NCBI GenBank assembly: GCA_965219165.1
Contig: CBDCMW010000002.1
Location: 2,542,001 to 2,606,000, forward strand
Origin: Aldehydirespirator sp965219165
GTDB lineage: Bacteria; Actinomycetota; Acidimicrobiia; Acidimicrobiales; Aldehydirespiratoraceae
Reading direction: 5' to 3'
DNA length: 64,000 nucleotides
Under the pieces are notes generated by a model, which saw nothing but the letters and a program-made list of their open reading frames with translations, did no database searches and was not told where the DNA came from. Numbering within the stretch: position 1 is the first letter of the stretch; the number at the start of each line of letters is the position of its first letter. The translations under genes and the position numbers were made by a program. Shown here one piece after another: positions 7,974 to 16,617 of this stretch.

Positions 7974-9110
7974 TCAGGGCGACGCGTTGCCCACCACGCC
8001 TTCGACGAACCAGTCCATGCCGAGCATCGAGCCGTCGTCCATCGTCTCGCCCCCGGCGACGCGCTGGTTGCCGTCCTGGTCGTTGATCGGTCCTGTGAAC
8101 ACGTCCCATGAACCGCTCACGATCGACTCCGCGGTGGAGTCGATGAGCTCGACCACATCGGCCGGCACGTCGTCCGCCAGCGGCGCGAGGCCGACGATGC
8201 CGTCGTCCATGCCACCCCAGTAGGCGCCGGGCGAGTAGCTGCCGTCGGCGACGGCGTTGATGATGGCCGCATAGCGGGGGCCCCAGTTCCAGACCGGCGC
8301 GGTGACCCACGCGTCGGGAGCGAACACGCTCATGTCGGAGTTGTAGGCCACCCAGCGGGCACCCGCGTCCTGCGCGGCCGTCCCCGCCGCAGTGGAGTCC
8401 TGGTGCATGGCGATCACATCAGCTCCCGCCTCCAGCAGGGCCTTGGCGGTGTCGCCCTCAACGGGGGGATCGAACCAGGTGAACGTCCAGTTCACATGCA
8501 CCTGGGCGTCGGGGTTCGTGGCCCGCACGCCGAGCGTGAACGCGTTGATGCCCCGGATCACCTCCGGGATCGGGAACGCGGCCACGTAGCCGATGTTGCC
8601 CGTCTCTGTCGTGGCTCCGGCTGCCAGGCCCGACAGATAGCGGGGCTGATACATGCGGCCGAAGAAGTTTCCGAAGTTGGCGTCATTTGTTTTGAAGCCG
8701 CTGGCGTGCTCGAAGACGACATCGGGGTACTCGTCGGCCAGTTCGAGCATCGGGTCCATGTAGCCGAACGAAGTGCCGAAGATCACGTCGGCGCCCTCAT
8801 TCTCGATGAAGTCGATCGCCACCGACTTGAAGTCCTCCGCGACCTCCGGCACGCTCTCCACGAACAGCGTGGTGGCGCCGGTCTCTGCCTCGGCGTACTG
8901 CCGGCCCTGGTCGTGGGCCCAGTTCCAGCCAGCGTCGCCGACCGGCCCGACGAGGATGAACGCCGCGGTGATTCCCGAGGGGTCGGCCACGGGCTCCTCG
9001 GCATCGCCGCTGCACGCGCCCGCGAGAAGAGCGAGCGCGGCGAATGCAACCAGGAGCCTTCGCATCGACCAGCCCTTGGACGGTCGCGATCCGTTGGTCC
9101 GTTCCTTCAT
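7974..9110 (-). CDS. BMP-family substrate-binding lipoprotein
   Basis: The 378-residue protein belongs to the PnrA/BmpA basic-membrane-protein family, which binds nucleosides or related ligands outside the membrane. It has a basic n-region, a hydrophobic stretch and lipobox LLAGAC at about residue 27, so it is a lipoprotein. The mature part begins with the typical ITAAFILVGPVGDAGWN and later has ADVIFGTSFGYMDP and GADVIAMHQDS. ATG 9110 follows a strong GAGGAGGGA ribosome binding site. It is the first gene of the importer operon, and the intergenic 149 bp upstream is shared with a divergent HAD gene. A nucleoside ligand is inferred from the family. Confidence 0.92.
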   Translation of the reverse strand: MKERTNGSRPSKGWSMRRLLVAFAALALLAGACSGDAEEPVADPSGITAAFILVGPVGDAGWNWAHDQGRQYAEAETGATTLFVESVPEVAEDFKSVAIDFIENEGADVIFGTSFGYMDPMLELADEYPDVVFEHASGFKTNDANFGNFFGRMYQPRYLSGLAAGATTETGNIGYVAAFPIPEVIRGINAFTLGVRATNPDAQVHVNWTFTWFDPPVEGDTAKALLEAGADVIAMHQDSTAAGTAAQDAGARWVAYNSDMSVFAPDAWVTAPVWNWGPRYAAIINAVADGSYSPGAYWGGMDDGIVGLAPLADDVPADVVELIDSTAESIVSGSWDVFTGPINDQDGNQRVAGGETMDDGSMLGMDWFVEGVVGNASP

Positions 9111-9245
9111 GAGAGTCTCCCTCCTCAACTGATAACGGCGGCAGGGTAGCCGATGCGCAGCAGTGGCCGCGTCCAAGGACGGCTTCAAGTCTCTATCCCG
9201 GCATTGTCGCGGCATTCTGCTGCAAGGAGCCGGAGCTCGGGTCGT

Positions 9246-9251
9246 TACACT
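9246..9251 (+). promoter_or_regulatory. -10 box of leaderless HAD gene
   Basis: TACACT ends 8 nt before the ATG at 9260, so transcription would start at or beside the A of the start codon. No ribosome binding site is present. Confidence 0.55.
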
Positions 9252-9259
9252 GCCCCCGC

Positions 9260-9889
9260 ATGGCACCCCCATCATCTGCTTCCTCCAATTCGAGTTCCGG
9301 CGCTCCGACCGTGGCTGTGACTATGGACGGAGTCATCGCAAACTGGGTGAAGGGCCTGAGAGCCCATGTAGCTGCCCGCCACGCTGTCGCCGACCGACAG
9401 TTGGCGCTGAACGTGTCCTGGGACCTCTCCGAATGGGACGTCACCGACCCGGCGGGCACGATCCGCGAGTTCCTGCTGTCTCCGATGTCGGGTCGGCTGA
9501 AGCTCGTCGAAGGCGTCGAGGGCGGCGTCGCGAGGCTGCAATCGGCCGGCTTCAGGGTCGTCGCGGTAACCCGACGCGACCATTTGGTGGGCGACAATCC
9601 CGACGACCAGAGCAAGACCCGCGCGATCGCCCGCCAGTGGTTCAGCGGTCAACCGCAGCTGGACATAAGCGAAGACGACATCGTGTTCACCGACGATCCG
9701 GTCGCGATGGACGCCGATATCTGGGTGGACGACGCGCCGCGCCGGGTGAAGCGTCTCGTGGAGGCCAGCAAGCCTGTGTGGCTGCTGCCGCAGCCGTGGA
9801 ACCGATCGGTACTGCAACAGCAGGGTGTGAGCGTGCTCTTCGACGGTTGGAGCTCGGTGGACGATCTGATCGCCGTTCACTCCGCCTGA
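9260..9889 (+). CDS. HAD-like protein of the 5'(3')-deoxyribonucleotidase type, nucleophile missing
   Basis: The 209-residue protein has the order of motifs of NT5C-like HAD hydrolases. MDGVIANW at about residue 22 matches motif I, VTRRDH matches motif II and DADIWVDDAPRR matches the motif IV region. In motif I the family reads D-x-D-G-V, but here the first Asp, the phosphate-accepting nucleophile, is Thr (VTMDGVIA). The C-terminal acidic motif is intact. It may bind rather than hydrolyse a nucleotide, or act by another route. The gene appears leaderless and lies divergent from the nucleoside-type importer, which fits a nucleotide link but does not prove it. Confidence 0.7.
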   Translation: MAPPSSASSNSSSGAPTVAVTMDGVIANWVKGLRAHVAARHAVADRQLALNVSWDLSEWDVTDPAGTIREFLLSPMSGRLKLVEGVEGGVARLQSAGFRVVAVTRRDHLVGDNPDDQSKTRAIARQWFSGQPQLDISEDDIVFTDDPVAMDADIWVDDAPRRVKRLVEASKPVWLLPQPWNRSVLQQQGVSVLFDGWSSVDDLIAVHSA

Positions 9890-10098
9890 CACACGCTCGC
9901 CAGCCTCGCTGCCGCGGCGGCGTCGCCTGGCATCACGGGCTGGACATGGCCCCGACGACCTTGCCCGTCCCCCGCCGCGACGGCTCGTTCCCGAGCGGTG
10001 TCACACCCGCTCCCCATACTCGCGGCGAGCGCTGAACGCTCTCCTCGCAGCCCGGGACTTCGGGCGGCCTGCATCCGCAAGGCGAAAGGCCCAGTCCC

Positions 10099-11028
10099 AT
10101 GTATCCCAACCGTCGGCTCCTTCCCTATTTCGCCCGGCTCGACGATGGCCGGGTGGTAGAACGCGGGCACCCCGACCGTGCCGCGCTGGTGGCAGGAAGC
10201 GCCCAGGCGCACCGGACGGGTCGCGATCCGCTGCTCTTGGACCTGGCAACGGACGCCCTCGGCTCACCCGTCGGCGGCATCGTGACGGCCGCGGCCGCAG
10301 GGGCAAGAACCACGATCGCTCCACCCTCCGGCGACGGGCTCGCGATGATCGGCCTGAGGTGCCCGCCGGACACCGCCGCGGTGGCGGCCAGCGCGCAGTG
10401 CAAGACGGTGTGGCCCGACGGCGGCGAACGCAACGGTGTGCTGGCATGGTCGGTCAATCGGCAGGGCGACTCGTTGGCCCTGTTCCGCGAGCAGCCCGGT
10501 GAGAGCGTCGAGATCCTCTCCGCTGTGGCGGGGACACTGCTCGACGCGGCTCTCCGTGCCCTGGGACACGACACGCCGCCGTGCCCCTCGCCCGCGGTGT
10601 GGTTTCCGGACGGCGTGTTCCTGCATCGGCTGACCAGGCTGCTGAACCGACACGGCGGCCTGTGCACCCGCCGCCCGTTGAGCTGGGACAGCCTGTCCGT
10701 GCTCTACCCGCTCAATTGCTCGGGCGAGCCGCTGTCATCTTGTCTGACGCGCCATCTGCGACAGGACTTCCACGAGAGGAACACATGGTCGTCGCTGCGC
10801 CACGGCGTCGTCGCACTGCCCGTTTCGGCGCCAGCGATCCTCCCCGGCCTCACTCCGGACGTCGCGGGCTGGCTCGACGACGGCTCGTTCGCCCGCTGGG
10901 TGCTGAGCCGGGTCTCAGACGTTCCCGGCACTCTCGAGTTTCTGTACGAGCGCGTCGACGATGCCTTGGCCAACGATCTGTCGCTCGCTCTCGGGGAGGT
11001 GCACGGTCCTGCGGGAACAGCGCGGTGA
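10099..11028 (+). CDS. Hypothetical protein, 309 aa
   Basis: An AAAGG tract lies about 8 nt before the ATG. The product MYPNRRLLPYFARLDDGRVV... is soluble, with no signal peptide or membrane helix, and has normal codon use for the window. I recognise no family or catalytic motif. It contains four Cys residues spread through the middle (residues about 93-220). The flanks are a 209-bp gap without features upstream and the amidohydrolase downstream. Its role is unknown. Confidence 0.65.
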   Translation: MYPNRRLLPYFARLDDGRVVERGHPDRAALVAGSAQAHRTGRDPLLLDLATDALGSPVGGIVTAAAAGARTTIAPPSGDGLAMIGLRCPPDTAAVAASAQCKTVWPDGGERNGVLAWSVNRQGDSLALFREQPGESVEILSAVAGTLLDAALRALGHDTPPCPSPAVWFPDGVFLHRLTRLLNRHGGLCTRRPLSWDSLSVLYPLNCSGEPLSSCLTRHLRQDFHERNTWSSLRHGVVALPVSAPAILPGLTPDVAGWLDDGSFARWVLSRVSDVPGTLEFLYERVDDALANDLSLALGEVHGPAGTAR

Positions 11029-11111
11029 GGCTCCCCTGTGAACTCGAGCGTGGCAATCAAGCCCCGTCCATGCGAGTGCCGAGCTCACAATCGACCCTGG
11101 GGCGCGCCGTT

Positions 11112-11423
11112 ATGCTGGCCCGTCGTGAGCGGGCCGAAACCAGCGGCGGATCCATCGCCCGTCGCCGCCTGCTGCTAGCACTGGGTTTCGGGGTCACCAA
11201 TGTTGCCGTGCTCCGCCGGCTGGGCTCCGGCGCCACTGCCGACCTCGAGCAGCAGCCCGTCACACAGAACGAACCCGCGGATGCTCCGACCGGCTCGGCG
11301 CCTGCAACGGTCGTCTCCGAGCCGGCGCAGCCATCCCAGCCGCAGCAGATCCGGTACTGGACGAATCGGTGGCACAAGAGGCCGGCCGATCCTTCGATCT
11401 CGCCATCGTCGGCGGCCGCGTGA
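11112..11423 (+). pseudogene. Tat-like signal and linker, separated by a frameshift from the amidohydrolase
   Basis: This frame encodes a classic exported N-terminus. Arg-rich SIARRRLLLALGFGV is followed by a hydrophobic stretch and then a Pro/Glu/Thr-rich linker ending near residue 75. It then runs into low-quality sequence and stops. The downstream amidohydrolase frame is shifted by one base relative to it and joins smoothly at about 11320-11370 (linker, then ADPVLDESVAQEAG in the other frame). An earlier ATG at 11070 is also in frame. The best explanation is one gene with a 1-base deletion (or 2-base insertion), either real or a sequencing error. Confidence 0.6.
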
Positions 11424-12754
11424 TCGACCCGGCATCGGGCTTCGACGCCGTGGCCAGCATCGGCGTCAGCGGCTCGACCGTCGTGGCCATCTCGGCAGAT
11501 CCGGACGCGGCCCCCCTGCAGGCGGCCACGACCATCGACGCGACCGGCCTGGTGGTGTCGCCCGGATTCATCGACATCCTGTCGTACAGCCCCAACGGCT
11601 ACGGCGAGTGGTACAAGCTGGCCGACGGCGTGACCACGAATCTAGGGACGCACGGCCTTGACAACCGTGCCGACGGCTGGTTCGCTGCCCATCCCGACGG
11701 AAGCTCTCCGGTGCACTTCGGCGGGGCCTACGACAATGCTCTCGTCCGTCAAGCGCGCGGCCTCGACCCCTACGACGCGGCGCCCGCCAGCACGCTGGAG
11801 GCCATGCTCGAGGACGCCCGCACCGACCTGCGCAACGGGTTCATCGGGCTGCACATGCAGCCCGAGTACACGCCGGGCACCACCTCGGACGATCTGCTCG
11901 CCCACGCCGCGGTGGCCGCGGAGCACGACGTGCCCCTGTGCGTTCACGCCCGCTACTCCGACAACCTGCCTCCCGGTACCAACCTCCAGGCCATCAGCGA
12001 GCTCATCCGGGCGGCCCGCGAGACCGGGGCCCACGTCCACGTCGAGCACATCAACTCGACCGGCGGCACCGGCGCGATGGCCGAGGCACTCGGACGCATC
12101 GGCGATGCGATCCGCGAGGGGCTGGCCATGACTGCCTGCACCTACCCGTACGAGTTCTGGGCCACCTACCTCAAGTCGGCTCGCTACCAGGACTGGCAGC
12201 AGAAGTACGGCATCGGCTACGGCGACCTTCAGGTGGCGGGAACGTCGGAGAGGCTGACAGAGCAGAGCTTCGCCGACGCCTACGCGGCGAACAGCCTCAC
12301 GGCCGCGTTCGCAATGTCGCCCGAGGACGTGGAGCTGCCGCTGCAAGCCGATTTCGTGATGGTCGGCAGCGACGCCATCCTCGACCGGCCCCACAACAAC
12401 CATCCCCGGTCCACCGGATGCTTCAGCCGGGTGCTCGGCCACTACGTGCGCGGGCGCGGCGTTCTCGACCTCCCCACCGCCCTCGCCAAGATGACGATCC
12501 AACCGGCCCGCCTGTTGGAGCGCCGCTGCCCGGGCCTGCGACGCAAGGGCCGTCTCGGAGTCGGCGCGGACGCCGACATCACGGTGTTCGACCCGGCCAC
12601 CGTCATCGACCGGTCGACGATCGCCGACCCTGCCCAAGAATCCGCAGGCATCCACTGGGTGGTTGTCGAGGGCCGGGTAGTCCGATCGCCCGACGGCTTC
12701 ACCGGCCAGCAGCCCGCCGGCCGGGGCCTCCGGTCCGACATCGGCGCGGCCTGA
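11369..12754 (+). CDS. D-aminoacylase-like amidohydrolase (metal-site variant)
   Basis: The frame starts at GTG 11369 and gives 461 residues. The N-terminal beta domain (FDLAIVGGRVIDPASGFD) and the C-terminal GRLGVGADADITVFDP are typical of D-aminoacylase/dihydroorotase-type amidohydrolases. Later metal-site motifs are present: VCVHARYSD-like PLCVHARY, HVHVEHINSTGG and a GSDAIL motif. The first metal-binding motif, normally PGFIDxHTH, here reads PGFIDILSYSPNGYG and has no His-x-His. The true protein probably carries the Tat-like signal encoded just upstream in another frame. Likely substrates are N-acyl amino acids or cyclic amides outside the membrane. Confidence 0.75.
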   Translation: MAQEAGRSFDLAIVGGRVIDPASGFDAVASIGVSGSTVVAISADPDAAPLQAATTIDATGLVVSPGFIDILSYSPNGYGEWYKLADGVTTNLGTHGLDNRADGWFAAHPDGSSPVHFGGAYDNALVRQARGLDPYDAAPASTLEAMLEDARTDLRNGFIGLHMQPEYTPGTTSDDLLAHAAVAAEHDVPLCVHARYSDNLPPGTNLQAISELIRAARETGAHVHVEHINSTGGTGAMAEALGRIGDAIREGLAMTACTYPYEFWATYLKSARYQDWQQKYGIGYGDLQVAGTSERLTEQSFADAYAANSLTAAFAMSPEDVELPLQADFVMVGSDAILDRPHNNHPRSTGCFSRVLGHYVRGRGVLDLPTALAKMTIQPARLLERRCPGLRRKGRLGVGADADITVFDPATVIDRSTIADPAQESAGIHWVVVEGRVVRSPDGFTGQQPAGRGLRSDIGAA

Positions 12755-12770
12755 GGCCGGCCGCATAGCC

Positions 12771-13976
12771 ATGGGGCCGCGATCACCCAAGGAGCGGGAA
12801 GTGGCCTGGGTCCTGTTCGCTCTGCTCGTCGCGGGCGGGACGGCCTCGATCCTGCTGGACCTCGGCGGCTCCGGCGGCGCTCCTGCTGAGAGACCCGCAC
12901 CACCCGAGACGCACGACACGGCCGCCGGGGACGCTTCGGTGGGCTTCGAGGCGTCCGCCGCGACGCTGGACTCCGGTCCGCCGTCGTTCACCATCGCCGC
13001 CACCGGCGACCTGCTCATCCACGAGTCAGTCGCGGACTCAGCACGCACCTCTGACGGCTGGGACTTCTCGGAGATGTTCTCGAGCGTCGCGCCCATCCTC
13101 TCCGACGCTGACCTGGCCGTGTGCCATGTGGAGACGCCGATGTCGCCCAACAACGCCCGCCTCTCCTACTTCCCCGCGTTCCTGGTGCCCAGGGAGTTGG
13201 CCGCGGCGATCTCCTACGCCGGCTACGACACCTGCTCGCTCGCGTCGAACCACGCCACCGATGCCGGGCGCGAGGGCATCGTGGGCACGATCGGCGCCCT
13301 CGACCGAGCACAGGTGGCCCACGCCGGCATGGCCCTGTCGCCGGAGGCCCGCGACGAGGTGACGCTGATCGAGGCGGGTGACGCGACCGTCGCGCACCTC
13401 TCATACACCTACGGATTCAACAACGGTGAGCTGGACACCGATGAGTCCCACCTATCGAACGTCATCGACGAGGCCACCATCCTCGAGGAGGCGCGGCGGG
13501 CGCGATCGGCGGGCGCAGACTTCGTAGTGCTGTCGATGCACTGGGGCACCAACTACAGCACCGAACCCGATGAACTCCAGACCAGCATCGGGCCCCGCCT
13601 GCTGGCCTCCCCCAACATCGACCTGATCCTCGGCCACCACGCCCATGTCGTGCAGCCTGTGACCCGAATCGACGGGGAGTTCCTGGTGTACGGCCTGGGG
13701 AACTTCCTGTCCAACCAGTCCCCGGAGACCTGCACCGGATGCCCGGCCGCCACCCAGGACGGGGTGATCGTGCACCTCACGGTGACCGAGAACGAATCGA
13801 CCGGCCAATGGTCGGTCACCGACGTGTCCCACACACCCACGTGGGTGGACCGCTCCACCCACGAGATCGTCGATGTGCGGAGCGACGACAGGCGCGATCC
13901 CGGGTTGCTTCGAGACTCGGCTCAGAGGACCGCCGCCGCGCTCGGCGCGCTGGGAACGCCAGTCGGGCTGAGGTAG
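12771..13976 (+). CDS. CapA-family metallophosphoesterase-like protein
   Basis: The 401-residue protein belongs to the CapA/PGA_cap family. An N-terminal membrane helix at residues 12-31 anchors it, a short polar linker follows, and the catalytic-type domain runs from about residue 70. Conserved motifs are ATGDLLIHES, LASNHATDAG, SMHWGTNYS, LGHHAHVVQP and VYGLGNFLSN. The family takes part in poly-gamma-glutamate capsule export in Bacillus, but most actinobacterial members have no proven substrate, and no other capsule genes are nearby. It starts 16 bp after the amidohydrolase stop, so the two may be co-transcribed. Confidence 0.88.
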   Translation: MGPRSPKEREVAWVLFALLVAGGTASILLDLGGSGGAPAERPAPPETHDTAAGDASVGFEASAATLDSGPPSFTIAATGDLLIHESVADSARTSDGWDFSEMFSSVAPILSDADLAVCHVETPMSPNNARLSYFPAFLVPRELAAAISYAGYDTCSLASNHATDAGREGIVGTIGALDRAQVAHAGMALSPEARDEVTLIEAGDATVAHLSYTYGFNNGELDTDESHLSNVIDEATILEEARRARSAGADFVVLSMHWGTNYSTEPDELQTSIGPRLLASPNIDLILGHHAHVVQPVTRIDGEFLVYGLGNFLSNQSPETCTGCPAATQDGVIVHLTVTENESTGQWSVTDVSHTPTWVDRSTHEIVDVRSDDRRDPGLLRDSAQRTAAALGALGTPVGLR

Positions 13977-14022
13977 CTGCTCGGAGGGCGCCAGACCGCG
14001 CCAGAATCAGGCCCACCGGCTG

Positions 14023-14028
14023 TAGAGT
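14023..14028 (+). promoter_or_regulatory. -10 box of leaderless carD
   Basis: TAGAGT ends 7 nt before the GTG at 14036, which places the transcript start at the start codon. Confidence 0.6.
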
Positions 14029-14035
14029 CGCAAGA

Positions 14036-14515
14036 GTGAGCTTCAAGGTCGGTGATCGGGTGGTCTACCCGCATCACGGTGCGGCCGAGATCGTGAGACT
14101 GGAGAAGCGCACCGCCTTCGGCGAGGAGCAGGACTACCTCGTGCTGCGCATGACCCACGGCGAGATGACTGTCGCCGTGCCCGCCGACAAGGCTGAAGAC
14201 GTCGGCATGCGCTGGCCCATCAGCACAGAGGACGTCGACGACCTCTTCGACGTCCTGGCTCGGCGGGACGTACGCGAGCCAGCCAACTGGTCGCGCCGCT
14301 ACAAGAACCATCAGGAGAAGCTCAAGTCGGGCGACGTGTACCAGGTGGCCGAGGTGGTACGCAACCTGGCACTGCGCGATCGGGCCAAGGGTCTGTCCGC
14401 TGGCGAGAAGGCGCTCTACAACACCGCTCGCAGTGTGCTCGTATCGGAGCTGTCGTTCGCGCTCGACGTGAGCGAGGACGAAGCGTCACTCCGCGTCGAC
14501 GGCGCCCTGACCTAG
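14036..14515 (+). CDS. carD: CarD-family transcription regulator
   Basis: The 159-residue protein begins with the CarD RNA-polymerase-interaction (TRCF-like) domain: FKVGDRVVYPHHGAAEIV at residue 3 onward, then a helical DNA-binding C-terminal domain with WSRRYKNHQEKLKSG and AEVVRNLALRD. It is the usual length of mycobacterial CarD (about 160 aa). CarD binds the beta subunit of RNA polymerase and stabilises open complexes at many promoters, including rRNA promoters. GTG 14036 is chosen because the family starts here and because of the -10 box next to it. The frame is open far upstream but only into the capA gene. Confidence 0.93.
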   Translation: MSFKVGDRVVYPHHGAAEIVRLEKRTAFGEEQDYLVLRMTHGEMTVAVPADKAEDVGMRWPISTEDVDDLFDVLARRDVREPANWSRRYKNHQEKLKSGDVYQVAEVVRNLALRDRAKGLSAGEKALYNTARSVLVSELSFALDVSEDEASLRVDGALT

Positions 14516-14532
14516 CCGCCGGCCGCCGGCGG
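14516..14532. terminator. Hairpin between convergent carD and SDR genes
   Basis: A 7-bp perfect stem CCGCCGG / CCGGCGG with a 3-nt loop directly follows the carD stop and precedes the SDR stop on the other strand. No U tract is present. Confidence 0.5.
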
Positions 14533-14539
14533 TGGCCGC

Positions 14540-15310
14540 TCAGCGGACCAGCCCGCCGCCGTCGACTATCAGCGACTGGCCGTTGACCATGCTGGCCGCG
14601 TCGGAGGCCAGCCACACCGCAGCCTCGGCCACCTCGTCGGCGGTGAGCATCCGGCCACCGATGTTGGTGGCCGCGATCATCTTGGCGATCTCTTCGTTGT
14701 CGCCGATGAAGCGCCGGATCATGGGCGTGTCGGTCGAGCCCGGCAGCACCGCGTTGACCCTGATCCCCCTGCGGGCGTACTCCTGGGCGGCCGCCTTGGT
14801 CAGCCCCACCACGCCGTGCTTTGCCGCGGTGTAGTGGGGTTGGCCCGGCGCAGCCACCACCCCCGCGCCCGACGACGTGTTGACGATGGCACCCCCGCCC
14901 TGTTTCGCCATGTGGCGCAGCTCGTGCTTCATGCACAGGAACACGCTGGTCAAGTTGATCGCGATCATGCGGTCCCAGCGGGCCCTGTCGAGATGGTGGA
15001 ACTCCGACATCTGATCGGCGATCCCGGCGTTGTTGAAGGCGATGTCGAGGCGCCCGTGGCCCGCGACGATCCGCTCGATCATCTCCATGACCGCGGCCTC
15101 GTCGGTGACGTCCACCGCCGAGGCCGAGGCCGCAGGCTGCGGCGCGGCCGAGTTGATCGCGGCCGCGGTTGCTTGCGCGCCCTCAGCGTCGAGGTCGGCG
15201 ACCACGACGTGGGTCGCGCCCTGCGCCGCGAACTGCTGCGCCGCGGCCTGGCCGATCCCGCCCGCGGCGCCGGTGACGAGCACGATCTTGCCCTGCGCCA
15301 GGCCGCTCAC
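14540..15310 (-). CDS. Short-chain dehydrogenase/reductase
   Basis: The 256-residue classical SDR has the cofactor motif TGAAGGIGQ (about residue 13), NNAG at about 92, catalytic Ser in NTSSGAG and YTAAK with catalytic Tyr and Lys. Asp after the second strand (VADLDAEG) favours NAD(H). GTG 15310 gives the standard short N-terminus; another GTG at 15349 overlaps the thiolase stop and cannot be excluded. It lies downstream of the thiolase on the same strand, so a 3-hydroxyacyl-CoA dehydrogenase role in the same pathway is plausible but inferred. Confidence 0.88.
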   Translation of the reverse strand: MSGLAQGKIVLVTGAAGGIGQAAAQQFAAQGATHVVVADLDAEGAQATAAAINSAAPQPAASASAVDVTDEAAVMEMIERIVAGHGRLDIAFNNAGIADQMSEFHHLDRARWDRMIAINLTSVFLCMKHELRHMAKQGGGAIVNTSSGAGVVAAPGQPHYTAAKHGVVGLTKAAAQEYARRGIRVNAVLPGSTDTPMIRRFIGDNEEIAKMIAATNIGGRMLTADEVAEAAVWLASDAASMVNGQSLIVDGGGLVR

Positions 15311-15345
15311 CCCGCAGCGGTCCGGCGCGTCACGGTCCTCGGCGC

Positions 15346-16497
15346 TCACATGCGCTCGATGATGGTGACGTTGGCCTGGCCCCCGCCCTCGCACATCGTC
15401 TGCAGACCCCAGCGTCCGCCGGTGCGCTCCAGCTCATTGAGCAGCGTGGTCATCAGCTTGGCTCCCGTGCAGCCCAGCGGGTGGCCGAGCGCGATGGCCC
15501 CGCCGTTGACGTTGACCTTGGAGTGAGGAATCTCGTGCTCGTGCATCCAGGCCATCGGCACGGGCGCGAACGCCTCGTTGCACTCGAACAGGTCAAGGTC
15601 GTCGATGGACATGCCGGTGCGCTCGAGCGCGTAGGCGGTGGCCGGGATCGGGCCGGTGAGCATGTAGATCGGATCGGCACCTCGCACCGACATGTGATGG
15701 ATCCGCGCTCGCGGCGTCAGCCCGTGATCATCCAGAGCCCGCTCGGAGGCCACCAGCAGCGCCGCCGCCCCGTCACTGATCTGGCTGGAGACTGCCGCGG
15801 TGAGCCGCCCGCCCTCGGTGATCGGCGGCAGAGACTGCATCTTCTCCAAGGAAGTGTCGCGCCGGGGTCCCTCGTCGACCGTCACGCCGGCAACCGGCTC
15901 GATCTCCGCCTCGAAACGGCCCTCGTCAATAGCCCGGATGGCCCGGCGGTGGCTCTCCAGCGCGTAGGCCTCCATGTCGGCCCGGCTGAAGTCCCACTTC
16001 TCCGCGATCATCTCCGCTCCCCGGAACTGCGACACCTCCTGGGTGCCGTAGCGCTGCACCCAGCCCTGTGAACCGGCGAACGGATCGGCGTGGCCCAGAT
16101 GCTCGGCGGCCGTGAGCGCGGTGCCGATGGGCACCATCGACATGTTCTGGACTCCGCCTGCCACGACCAGGTCGTTCACCGCGGACTTGACGCCCATCGC
16201 CGCGAAGCTGACCGCCTGCTGGCCCGACCCGCACTGGCGGTCCACGGTCACGCCGGGCACGGCCTCAGGCAGGCCTGCGGCCAACCAGCAGGTGCGGGCG
16301 ATGTCGCCCGCGTTGGGGCCCACGTTGTCGAGGTTGCCGAAGATCACGTCCTCTACGGCCATCGGGTCTACGCCGGTGCGGCGCAGCAACGCCTTGATGG
16401 CCGCGGCCCCGAGGTCGGCGGGATGCACTTCGGCCAGCCCGCCGCCGCGCCGGCCCGTCGGCGTGCGCACCGCGTCGACGATGTAGGCGTCACTCAT
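15346..16497 (-). CDS. Acetyl-CoA C-acyltransferase (thiolase)
   Basis: The 383-residue thiolase carries the nucleophilic Cys in DRQCGSGQQA (about residue 88), NEAFA, GGAIALGHPLGCTG with the catalytic His, and the C-terminal CEGGGQAN Cys-Gly motif. All catalytic residues are present, so it should cleave 3-ketoacyl-CoA in beta-oxidation or run the reverse condensation. A GGGGG-rich ribosome binding site precedes the ATG. It heads a two-gene unit with the SDR. Confidence 0.93.
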   Translation of the reverse strand: MSDAYIVDAVRTPTGRRGGGLAEVHPADLGAAAIKALLRRTGVDPMAVEDVIFGNLDNVGPNAGDIARTCWLAAGLPEAVPGVTVDRQCGSGQQAVSFAAMGVKSAVNDLVVAGGVQNMSMVPIGTALTAAEHLGHADPFAGSQGWVQRYGTQEVSQFRGAEMIAEKWDFSRADMEAYALESHRRAIRAIDEGRFEAEIEPVAGVTVDEGPRRDTSLEKMQSLPPITEGGRLTAAVSSQISDGAAALLVASERALDDHGLTPRARIHHMSVRGADPIYMLTGPIPATAYALERTGMSIDDLDLFECNEAFAPVPMAWMHEHEIPHSKVNVNGGAIALGHPLGCTGAKLMTTLLNELERTGGRWGLQTMCEGGGQANVTIIERM

Positions 16498-16617
16498 CGC
16501 ATGTCCCCCTTCGGATGTCGTCTCGCTTCGATTATGCCCACAATTTGCGACCGTGCCGTCAATGTGCGATCACGCCCTCTATCAGGCCCCTGAACCCCGA
16601 GACGCGATCCCGGAAGG

